64,000 bases of DNA from Cucumis sativus (Eukaryota > Streptophyta > Magnoliopsida > Cucurbitales > Cucurbitaceae), in assembly GCF_000004075.3 (NCBI RefSeq), contig NC_026660.2, positions 4,340,001 to 4,404,000 of the forward strand, given 5' to 3'. The translations under genes and the position numbers were made by a program. This document shows, piece by piece, positions 51,460 through 63,400 of the stretch (position 1 is its first letter; the number at the start of each line of letters is the position of its first letter). The notes under the pieces are model-generated. The model was given only the letters and a program-made list of their open reading frames with translations. It was not told the DNA's origin and did no database searches.

Positions 51460-54400
51460 AACGCCAGATTATCCCCCGTCGGTGCCTTCAATTTCTGTTT
51501 CTGTTTTCTGTTTTCTGTTTAATCCCTTTACCCATTCTGAATGCTGACTTTTTACGTTCAACTGGGTTACTGTGCTTAATCCCTGTTTTTGTGCTGCTTC
51601 TCGCAGTTTGTTTTCTGGGTATCTCTCTAATTCGCTGCTCTTGGGAGTTTTGATTGGCAGTGTATTGGGTTAGTTTTCTTTTCCCTTCTTATTGGTTTTC
51701 AACGTTGAAGGGACTCTTTAAATGTATTTGAACTTTGGTGTACGCTTTAGACGAAGATTGTTTGCCTTAAGTGCGAATAACCCATGTTATTCTCTTATGT
51801 TTTCAGCTCAAACTTTGCTAAATTTAATGATTTGGGACTTAGGAATGTTGCTTGAGATTTTTTGTAATGTGGGGTTCTTCTATTTGGGTCGTTCTTAAAC
51901 CATATGCTGATATTGAAATTTGAAATTTGAAATTTGAGAATTGACACAATTGGGTGAAATAGAAGTGAAGAAGGGTGTGTCTGTGGCCTATGGTGTACAT
52001 AGATTTTTACTTAGTAAGCATCTGGATTAAATTTTTTACTGAGTCTATATGGATGGTAGCAGATGAAACATATCCGATTCAGTTGTTATTAACTTTTGTG
52101 ATCTTTGAGTTCAAGAATATTGGTTCCTTTACTTGAAGAGGTTAGTGTACAGCAATCTCAAGTTCTACTGTTCTTTATGGTTTACATGTATTTTGAGCAT
52201 TGAAACTAATCACATTGGGTATTGGAACTACTGGTTTTGGAATTTCTTTTGAGTTTATATTTTATTGTTGGTTGCTTTTAGTTCATAACATTTTGATAAG
52301 TTTCCTCTTGTAAGTATAACTATAAGAAATAATTTACGTGAATTACTTGATCACTCTTTGATGAAATTAGTTTGTTATTTATACGTTGAAGTCTCAGTGT
52401 ATAGTAGGAATCCTAGGTCATTAAGAGTTTTGTTATTTTTGTTTTCATTTATTACATTTATTATTATTTTTTAATGTATCTATAACTTATCTCATTTATT
52501 TTCACCGTGCTTTGTTAAGTTATAATATTCAGATGCTGAACAATTTTCATGTTAGTGTAACTGTAAATATATCAGCATCATGCTTATTCATGAAAATAAT
52601 GATTATTCCGGGATTACTTGAATTTTTTTTGTTTGGCATCCAATATTTCAAACATTTTGTATAACACTTTTCTATGGTTGATCTTTTCTATCGTATCTGT
52701 TAAAATCTTAGGGCACCTGATAGCAGTAGCCGAATTTTTAATTGAACTGGTTTAAATCTCAATGTTGTGCCAAGAATTGGAACTAAATAGTTTAGGTTGG
52801 TTGTGCCTCCAAGAACTTGCTCTGTTTTTTGTCCTATGGCAACATCTTTTAGGGTTATCTCCTTTCCTCTATCTCAGTAAAAGCTTGATTTCTTATTTAC
52901 AAAAAATGGTTATCTTGATATCATACTTTGATTGTCTGAGATCTGTACTTGCAAACGTTTGAAAAATGTTGCATTATTGTTATTTCTATAACTCTTGCAG
53001 TTTAGACTACTAGTTGCAATAGGTTGAGATGGAACAAAAAATGGTCATGTTTTGCAGAGTACTGCAGCATATGGAGGACACAGGCAATAGATTAATTTAC
53101 TTTCACATCAGTGATAAAGAGATGCACGATAGGTCATTTACTTGATTCTCCAGAAAAGAAATCTGAATTTTCTCCACATGCAAGGAACTAACTACTCCGT
53201 TGCACTTCAATCATATTCAAATGACTGTGTAATGATCAACCATGATGTGAATAACATGTGTCCAGAAATTGGAGGTTAGATTGCTTGGAAAGCCGTTTTC
53301 ATCATAATTTGAGAGTGCAAGATATCCCGTTCATGGAATTGTGTTATGGAAATTGTAGGTTAGGAAGAGTGTGCTAGTGCTTCTATCAGCAGTGGAAGAA
53401 ATCTACTACCAGAGGAGGAGAACGCCACCTTTTTCAGATCCATGACAGAGTGGATAGGTACACAGAGGCCTGACCTAAAATTTGATGAATTGTCAGGGGA
53501 CAAACAGGTACTTACTTGCTCTTTTATTATTCTTTCTTTTTGCTCCATGTTCCTTACTCTATATATGATTTCACTGTGATGCTTATTATTTTTGGCTGGT
53601 AGAAACAACTAGTTGCAGATCTAGTGAAGATACAACGTGATGGGACTGTAGAAGTTGATATAGAGAATGCCCCTGCTGCTTCGGAACTGTTAAAGCTTCA
53701 TCCTACCTTGGAAGGGTCATCACCCATAGTTGATGACGTTGTTTCTGAGTCCAAAAAACTGATTCCAAGGTTGAAGATTGCAATACTTGTGGTTGGAACA
53801 AGAGGAGACGTGCAGCCTTTCTTAGCCATTGCAAGGAGGCTTCAGGCATGTTTGAAATATTTCACTAGTTTTCACTATTGGCACTTTATTTTATTGTCTC
53901 TCTGTTTCACTTCAGCATATACTTTTGAACTCTTGATTTGGCCATCACCCAACTGTGGTTGTATATTGATCTTGGAGATGAGAGTGAGTGTGCAGATAAT
54001 TTGTTTTACTGGATTTTGTTAAAGAATATTTTCCCATCATGAAATTTTTACAATAGAGAGTTGTCCTGATTGAAAAAATGTGGTGTACTGAATTTGAGTT
54101 CTCTAGCATTGCTTCTATAGTCTATCTCATCTATTTTCAACTTTTCAGGTATTAAATAGATTTTTTTCAATCCATTTGCATTTACTAAAAGATCAAAATT
54201 ATTAATAAAAACTCAATGTGGTTGATGTTCTATAGTGATTTCTTCTTCTTGCCTTTTCTTTCCTTTTTTTTGTTTACACTGTATAATTCTCTGAGCCTGC
54301 CTGCAGGAATTTGGCCATCACGTTAGGCTTGCCACTCATACTAATTTCAGCAACTTTGTGAGGTCTGCTGGTGTTAACTTTTATCCTCTGGCTGGCGATT

Positions 54401-57400
54401 CTCGTGAATTGGCTGAATGTAAGAAGCTCCAACCCTTGAAGACTTTGAGGACACTAACTTCATGGCACAATTTAAACGATTTACACACTTCTTTACCTGT
54501 TCTTTAGTTGGAGACTCATAGAACAAGGGATAGTTGCATCATTATTATAGAATTTATCAGATAAGCGGTTTGCAAAATTTTGGTAAATGTAAAACAAAAT
54601 TTTGGTCATGTTTATTCATTAAGGGTCTTAGTATAAAATACTTTTATTGACAAGTTTATGTCTCCATCTTCTGAAAGGTTAGTGACACTTTTGAGGTGAC
54701 CAATTGTGTCAGAAGGCAATCATTTAGACATTATTTAGTTCATAAAATGAAGTGCAGAATAAGATGGATTTTCGTTCTTTTTATCTGACAGAAAAGTTAT
54801 GATAAAATTCACGAACATCTTAAACTACATCATGGATCACGAGAATCTATTCGTTTAGTACTTCACTACCTCTTATTGACCAGAAGTATCTTCCCCATAA
54901 GGAAATCTTCTGATCTAGCAATGTGTCAAGACTGATATTGTGGCTACTGCTCACCAGAAGCTCTTTAATTGATTTAATAATCCACGATCTTGCATTCTTG
55001 CTTAATTATGCTTGGATCTTTCTACATTTGAGTTTCATGTTGTGATTTATCATTAATGCCTTCGCCTTTATAGGCAACTGACTTTAATTTCATTGACATG
55101 ATGAAATTTTCATAGACAAAAGCCAAATGACAAGAACCCTCTGCAGAACTGGTGCAAATAGTAGCAAAACCAAACGACTAACTCTTATGAAGAGTCTCCA
55201 AGAGGAGAAAATAACGTTATTGTTTTAAACTTCCCCATTGATGAACCCAACCTTGAAATAATATCCACCCCATTTTTCTCTAGTCACGCTTCTCAATAGT
55301 AACTCTAATTGCATTGAGCCACCAAATTTAGCTATCCACATTAGAGGAAACCCACTTGCAAATGGAAGTGAACAGAAACTTTCTTCTAAATGAATAAGTG
55401 ATCAGTTGATTTATCTTGTCCACTAGGGCGTCTTGGTTGAATCTTGTCTCGAGCATTCAATCTCCCCAGTCCAGACAATTTTTTTTCCTAATTTTCTGAG
55501 GACAAGGATGTTCAAAATGCCTCTCTTAATCTCTTAGGTAGCTGATCTATCGCCGTAATTGGTATAGTCATTCCTATGAACTTTGATATTCTTATGGGAG
55601 TCTTGTTGAAGGAAAAAACTGTCAATACTATTATATTTCTCTAATTATACCCGATATGATTTGGTACACTCATTTGAGCTTTCTCTTCTTATCCAAAAAA
55701 ATTACAGCTTACTCTCTGACTATCTTTTTATTCTCTCAGTTGCTTGTTTTGCATTAATGATTCTGTAAAATTCGTTTTAGATATGACCAGAAACAGAGGT
55801 TTCATTCCATCTGGACCGGGAGAAATATCTGTCCAAAGGAAGCATCTTAAGGTGATTATAGAGTCCACACTTCCTGCTTGCACTGAACCAGATCCAGATA
55901 CTGGGATGCCTTTTAGGGCTCAGGCAATTATTGCAAATGCTCCTGCTTATGGTGAGTGATTGTAGGCAAAGTTAAGCATCTCACTTCAATGTCATTCATC
56001 AGGTGTGTTTTCCAACAGATGCTTATCAACCATTTCAAAATTTTCTTAACGTATAAAATTTTTTGTTGGAAATTAGGTCCAGGTCATTAGTATCATTTTG
56101 TTAGTTGTTATTCAACTACACTTTTATTTATTTATTTTTTAGAAAAATCTTGCTTGCAGATTTAATATGAGACACGCTATGAAAGTTTAGATAAAGTAAC
56201 CATAAATTATGAGCAAAGCATCTCTTAAGATTTTAGTAGCTTTAAATAATTAACCTCTTAACTATAGTAAACGATTATTAATCAATACAATAAGATAGAC
56301 AGAAATAAAAATAATCAATAAGATAAGCAGACAATTTTCCTCAATAAACTTTATTATTGAATATTCTATTCATACAATTGTTTACTAAATTATTAATTGA
56401 TAGGTAGACCAGAACTTCTATTTAAGGGTTATGTTAGAGTTAGTGGGCTTAGCCCCTTGGGAGATTTGCCCTAAATATTTTTTCCTTTTTTTATCTCTTT
56501 GTACTGTTCTATTTATTCCCCCTCTTATATCTATTGTATTTTATAAAAAATAATAAGAGCAGAAATATTGTGGTTTTTCTCTCGGTACTTGGGTTTCCAT
56601 GTAAGTCGGTTTTTCGTGTTTTATTGCTTTCAATATAGTATCGGAGCAAAGCAACAACGAAACCCTAGATAATAGTTTAGGAGAAACCTAAACCGAACCA
56701 AAAGCCGCTGCCGCCGCCATGGACGCTGTCGCCACCATGGAAAAATTACTCTACTAGCTTCAGAAGTCATCGACAGTTACAATGGGAGCACCCTCACCAT
56801 CGTCCGTGCAGCCTAGTGACCGGAGTCTCCCTCACATCGCCTTTGTCAGGCGCGTGGGTCCACGCGCTGCCGTCCAATCATCTCACCGCCCAACCCAGTT
56901 TCTTTTATGCACCGTTGCTTGTCCAACCGTTGCACCCTTTTGGTCAGCTGAACCCAGTAACTTCGCTCCCTAAGTGGAAAACCAATCCTTGGATGTGAGC
57001 ACTGCAAGAAACAAAGGACGTGCAAGAAACAATGGCACACCAAGGATCAATGTTTGAAACTCCATGGTCGTCTCTTAGGAGGTAAGAAACGTTTCTCCAA
57101 TGAGAAATAGAACTCAGGGCGTGCCAATGTTAGTGAGACTGCGACACCTCTCAGTTAACTGGCCCTACTACAAGCCAGACCAACCCTCTTACTCTGAGCA
57201 CCATTGCTCAGTTAGGTATGCCTAAGTCCCTTGGCTTTATTAGTGTTGATGGGAAGAATCTCTAGATTTTGGACTAGGGGGCTACAGATCACTTGACAGG
57301 TTCTTCGGAGCACTTTGTCTCTTATAAACCTGTGCCGGTAATGAGAAAATCCGGATAGCCGATGGCTCTTTAGCCCTAGTTGCTGGCAAAGGACAAATAG

Positions 57401-60400
57401 TTCTATCTTATGGTCTCACTCTCCATAATGTTTTGCATGTGCCTAAGCTCTCTTACAATTTGTTATCTATCAGCAAGATTACCCGCGAGCTGTACAGTAA
57501 AGCTACTTTCTTACCTGAATTTGTTTTCTTTCAGGAGTTAAGCTTCGGGAGGATGATTGCTATGTCGGGTACTTTACATCCTTGATGATGATACCTCCGG
57601 TAGTAGTCTTTAGGACTAGTTTATTGTCTTCTTATTTTAGCACTTATGAACATGACGATATGTTATGGCATTTTCGGTTGGGTCACTCGAACTTTACTTA
57701 TATGAAGTATTTGTTTTCCCATCTATTTTCTAAAATTGATGTCTCCTCTCTATCGTGTGATGTGTGTATTCAGACAAAACAACATCGGGTTTCATTTCCC
57801 TCATAACTATATAAACCCACACAACCGTTTACCCTTACCTATAGTGACGTTTGAGATCCATCCAAGGTCACCTCCTTATTTAGGAAATGGTGGTTTGTAA
57901 CTTTTATTGATGATCATACCCGTCTTACTTAGGTCTACCTTATCATCGATAAATCTGAGGTTTCCTTTATTTTTCAAAACTTTTATCACACCATTGAAAC
58001 ACAGTTCCATATAAAATTGCAATTCTTTGGAGTGATAATGGTTGAGAATTCCAAAACCATAAGCTTAGTGAGTTCTTAGTCTCCAAGGGGATTGTTCACC
58101 ATAGCTCGTGCGCCTACACTCCTCAACAAAACGGGGTGGCCAAGTGGAAAAACCGTCATCTTCTAGAAGTAGCCCATTCTCTTATGCTATCTACTTCCCT
58201 TCCGTCACACCTGTGGGGAGATGCTATTCTTACAACAACTTATTTAATCAATAGAATGCCTTCTCGTATCCTCCACCTTCAGACTTCCTTAGAGTGTCTT
58301 AAAGAGTCCTACCCTTCTGCTTGTCTAATTTCTAAGGTTCCCCTTTGTGTGTTTGGGTGTACCGCATATGTCCATAACTTCGGCCCTAATCAGACCAAAT
58401 TTACCACTCAGGCTCAGGCTTGTGTGTTTGTTGGGTATCCCCTTCATTAGTGCAGTTATAAATGTTTTCATCCGCCCTCCAAAAAATACTATCACTATGG
58501 ATGTTACTTTCTGTGAGGATCAACCTTACTTTCCCATTATCCATCTTCAGTGGGAGAGTGTGAGTGAAGAGTCTAACTGTACCTTAGAGTTTATCGAACC
58601 TACTCCTAGTACTGTCTGACTTCGATCCTCATCCTATAGTCCTCCACAAACTTAGTCCTAAGAAAACGTATTACAAGAGGAATCTTAGGAAGGAAGTTGA
58701 GACCCCTACTAGTCAGCCAGCTCAAATCCAAGAATCTGAACCTCCTCGAGATCAAGGTATGGAACACCCTACTGAACCTTGTACTGATAATAAGATGAGT
58801 GAGAACGACAAGTCTGATGTTGCTGTTCTTGAAAATGTGGAAGAAAAGGATAGTGGTGATAAGACTGAGGTCAGAGCAGAAACCAAGAATAATGAAGCTA
58901 AACAAGGTTATATTAGGAAAACTTGATGAGTATGATCCCTCTCTATATATTCTCATTGCATCAAGAAAAGATTCCAGGTCTTGTACAAAACATCCCATTT
59001 GTAACTATGTTTCCTATGATAATCTCTCTCCACAGTTCAAAGCTTTTACAACAAACCTTGATTCTACCATAATATCGAAAAGTATCCACATTGTTTTAGA
59101 GTGTCTTGAATGGAAGAATGTTGTCATGGAAGAGATGAAGACTTTTGAAAAGAATAAAACTTGGGAGATTTGTGCCCTACCCAAGGGACACAAAACTGTG
59201 GGATCCAAATGGGTGTTCACTCTCAAATATAAAGCAGATGGAACACTTGACAGACACAAGGCAAGGTTAGTTGCAAAGGAGTTTACTCAAGCCTATGGTG
59301 TTGATTGTTCTAAAACTTTTTCTCCAGTTGCTAAGTTGAATACTGTTAGAGTTCCGCTATATATTGCTGTAAACAAAGATTGGCCTCTATACCAGCTGGA
59401 TGTTAAGAATGATTTTCTGAATGAAGACCTAGTGGAAGAAGTCTACATGAGCCCCTGCCTAGATTTGAAGTCCAGTTTGGTCAACAAGTATGTAAACTAC
59501 AAAAATCCCTATATGATCAGAAACGGTCACCCAGAGCATGGCTTGACAGGTTCGCTACTTTTGTCAAGTCCCAAGGGTACACTTAGAGGCATTCTAATCA
59601 TATTTTATTTACAAAGGTTTCCAAAACAGGGAAGATTGTTGTTCTAATAGTGTATGTTGATTACATCGTTTTGTCTGGAGGTGATCAAGCAGAAATCAGT
59701 CAACTAAAGAAGAGAATGAGTGATGAATTTGAGATCAAGGATTTAGGAAATTTGAAATATTTCTTTGGAATGGAGGTGACTAGATCTAAAGAAGGGATCT
59801 TCGTATCTTAGAGAAAATACACTTTTGAGTTGCTGGCTTGGACAGGTATGCTGGGATGTCGTTCTGCTGACATCCCTATTGAATTTAACTGTAAACTAGA
59901 AAACTCTAGTGATTAAGTTCCAATTGATAAAGAACAATATCAGTGCCTTGTGGGAAATTGATTTACTTATCCCATACTTGTCTTGATATTTCCTTTGTGT
60001 GAGTGTTGTCGGCCAGTTTATGTAGGCTCCCTATGAAGAATACATGGAAGCTGTCAAGTTGGCAACAAAATCTTGAGATACTTGAAAACACACCTGGTAA
60101 ATGGTTGATGTTGAGAAAGACAGACAGAAAAACCATTGAGGTCTATACTGACTCAGATTGCGCAAAATCTGTTGTTGATAGAAAATCTACCTCCAGTTAC
60201 TGCACCTTTGTATGGTGCAATCTTGTAACTTGGAGAAGTAAGAAGCAAAGTGTTGTCGCCAGGAGCAGTGCTGAGGCCGAATACCATGCTATGAGTTTGG
60301 AAATATGTGAGAAAATTTGACTCCAGAAAGTCCTGTATGATCTTCATCAGAAGTGTAAAACACCAATAAAGCTATTATGTGATAATAAAGGCGTCATTAG

Positions 60401-63400
60401 TATTGCCAACAACCCAGTTTAACATGATAGAACCAAACATGTTGAGATTGATTGATATTTCATCAAAGAAAGACTTGATAGTGTGAGCATGTGCATTCCG
60501 TACATTCCTTCAAGACAACAGGTTGCTGATGTTCTCAACAAGGGCTGCTTATACCAAACTTTGACTTTGTGTTAGCAAGTTGGGTCTCATTGATATTTAC
60601 GTCTCAACTTGAGGGGAGGTTAGAGTTAGTTGGCTTAGCCCATTGGGTGATTTTCCCTAAATATTTTTTCCTTTTTTTATCTCTTTGTACTATTCTATTT
60701 ATTCCCTTTCTTGTACCTATTGTATTTTATACGAAAATAATAAGAACAAAAATATCGTGGTTTTTCTCCCGGTACTTGGATTTCCACGTAAGTCAGTGTT
60801 TCGTGTTTTATTGCTTTCAATAAGTTAGTTTCCAAATTTCAGGTTGTGCTTGTTTGATTTGGGTTGCAGGACATACACATGTTGCTGAAGCACTTCATGT
60901 ACCGTTACATATCTTCTTTACAATGCCTTGGACGTAAGTTGATTATAATTGTCATGTCATATTGTGCTGATGTTGCTAGATTCAATTATACATTTTGGGA
61001 AAAAGATATCAGTTCTAATTTCTTTTTAAAAGAGACCACTGACCTTCCATTTAAGATCTCTCATAAGGTGTTTGGTTTGAACCATGTTCACTTTTTTTTC
61101 TTAAAATAAGAACTCAACACATTTACAAAAGCTCCCAAATAGAAAAGAGGAAGATAAGAAATCTTCCAAGCAGCCATATAGCTTACAAAATGGCACTGCA
61201 CTTGACCAGACTGCAAGTTAGAACATAGTTATAAATAAATTTTGTTTGCAATGCACCAACTAGAGTCTGAGTGTCTAAAAGAATCTCAAATCTCAGGGGA
61301 GCTCCAAAGATTTTATTTGAACATTTCTCTAATTTACAATTGGAGATCGTTTTTGTATTCCTCCATTGGTGGCCATTCATTTAACAGTGAAGTTCTTGCT
61401 TAGTTTTCACAAAATATTTCTCTGTTTCTCTCATACATGTCTTCCAAAGAATAGCGAAATAGCATTTGAGGAAAGGACTTTTGAGTTTGGCTTCTATTCA
61501 GTGTTCTGGATTGCATTCTTATGAAGAACACTTGCTGTTTTACACACGTGAATTCTTATTTCTAAAATCTCTCTTTTAGATGCCTCATTATGGTAAAAAG
61601 AAAATAAGGCGTCTGTTTTGGCTGCTGATAGTGAGTCATATTTAACATGCAACCTACACAATGTAATTGACTAAGTAGTTAATATACGTCAGTCTTAGTT
61701 GCATAGGTTGGGCATCAATTCAAGCTGGGAATGGGCCAAAAGTTTAAAGAAGGAAAATGACCTATAACCTTTTAAGCTTATTAAGGTTTTCGTCTCCTAC
61801 TTTTCTCAATTAACTTAATATGGATAAAATTTTTAATATCACACCTTACATTTTTTTGATATGCAGGCCAACAAATGAGTTTCCTCATCCACTGGCACGT
61901 GTACCCCAAAATACAGGCTATTGGGTATTTACTTTTGTTTGGAGTCTAAAGTTTCTTTCTCATGCAAAATTTTCTTTTCATGTGTCCGCCGTTTAGCTGA
62001 TTTCACTAGTAACAATGTTCCATCACCATTATTGCATTGTCCAGCTTTCTTATATCATTGTGGAACTATTGATATGGTGGGGAATAAGGGGATCCATTAA
62101 CGAGTTCAGGAGGAAGAAGTTGAATCTTCCACCAATTGCATATTTTAGTACATATCGTGGATCAATTTCTCATTTGCCCACTGCCTATATGTGGAGTCCC
62201 TCTGTTGTGCCAAAGCCAAAGGGTACGATGCAATCTCTGATTTAGTTAAATATTTTGGAGAATTATTTTTTTATTGATCTTTGCTTTTATATGATTTACT
62301 GTATTAGCTAACACTGATATGGTGGTATCACCTATTGAATATTCATTAATGGTTGTTTAGTTAGTAATTGGATGTAAGGGTGTTCACATTTTGATTCGAT
62401 TTGGAAATATACCTAACTGAACCATTTGCTTGGTCCAAACCGAGACACAAATATTTTGTTCAGTTTTTGGTTTTATATGTATATGGTTCGTTTTGGTTTG
62501 GGGTTATATATATTATACATAGACAGCTTAGTAAAAATCCTGAGATTTCTGTTTGGTTTGGTCGTTTTAGTGCGCACCCTAAATTGTATGGATGATCATG
62601 TCTCACGGGCAAAGCTATTAGGAGAGAGGTCAATTGAAATTTTGGCAAAGTGGTCATACGTTCTTCTCTAATTGCTGGCTGATGTTTTTTGAACAATTTG
62701 GTTAACTCTCTGGAGAAGTGAGGTAGGAAGAAAAACCTTGGACTCTGTCGTAGGTGCCGCTACTGGGGTTGATTTCTCTCAATCATTGCACAATGCTGTG
62801 GGTTTTATTATTATGACTTGGTATTTATAGCAATTAGATGATCAAATTTTCTACTGGTATGCTACTAATCATATTTACATTTGTAGTCTGAAGAGAACAG
62901 ATTGAACTCATATTGATTAGAGCCCAATAGGCAGTACTGAGGAACAATAAGATTATTAAAGAAAGAGACGATTAGAGCTTGGCTAGGAAGGATTATCTGG
63001 TCGAGGTGTTCAAAATTAATGTTTGCTTTAACTTCTAAACTAGGTTTCTTTTTGTATTCTACTCTCAATATAGAGTAGAAAACTTAGATATAATAGTTTA
63101 GTAACCATTATTCATGTGACTTTTTCATTGGTTTTGGAAATCGAACTTCTACTTTTGCTCACCTTTTATTTTAATAGTTTATGATACCTTACGTCACTGC
63201 CAACTCTGATTTTCTACCTATATTCTTAATTCGCCTTGCTTGGAGTTTGTGAATACTTGTAATTATGTTTTATACATATGGTTTATTGGTGTAACTTTTT
63301 TGCAGATTGGGGGCCTCTAGTAGATGTTGTTGGATATTGTTTCCTGGACCGTGGATTCAAGTATCAACCTGAAGAATTGGTCCTCAAGTGGATTAAAAAA

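Larger units (their letters stand above)
56432..60819 (+). mobile_element. Dead Ty1/copia LTR retrotransposon in an intron of the UGT80B1-like gene
   Basis: A 4.4-kb element with two ~201-bp LTRs, a primer-binding site, a purine tract and the copia order gag remnant - protease - integrase - reverse transcriptase - RNase H, on the same strand as the host gene. It lies in the intron between 55951 and 60870. The LTRs differ at about 20 of 200 positions by eye, so the insertion is old. Most of gag is missing, several stops and frameshifts break pol, and the catalytic motifs are damaged. No clear 5-bp target duplication flanks it (ggtta on the left, ataag on the right), so the ends may have mutated. 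It is a decayed genomic relic with no capacity to move. Confidence 0.92.

Noticed and set aside
58606-58998. 130-codon minus-strand frame in the copia element
   Set aside because: It is antisense to the dead pol region; no independent support.
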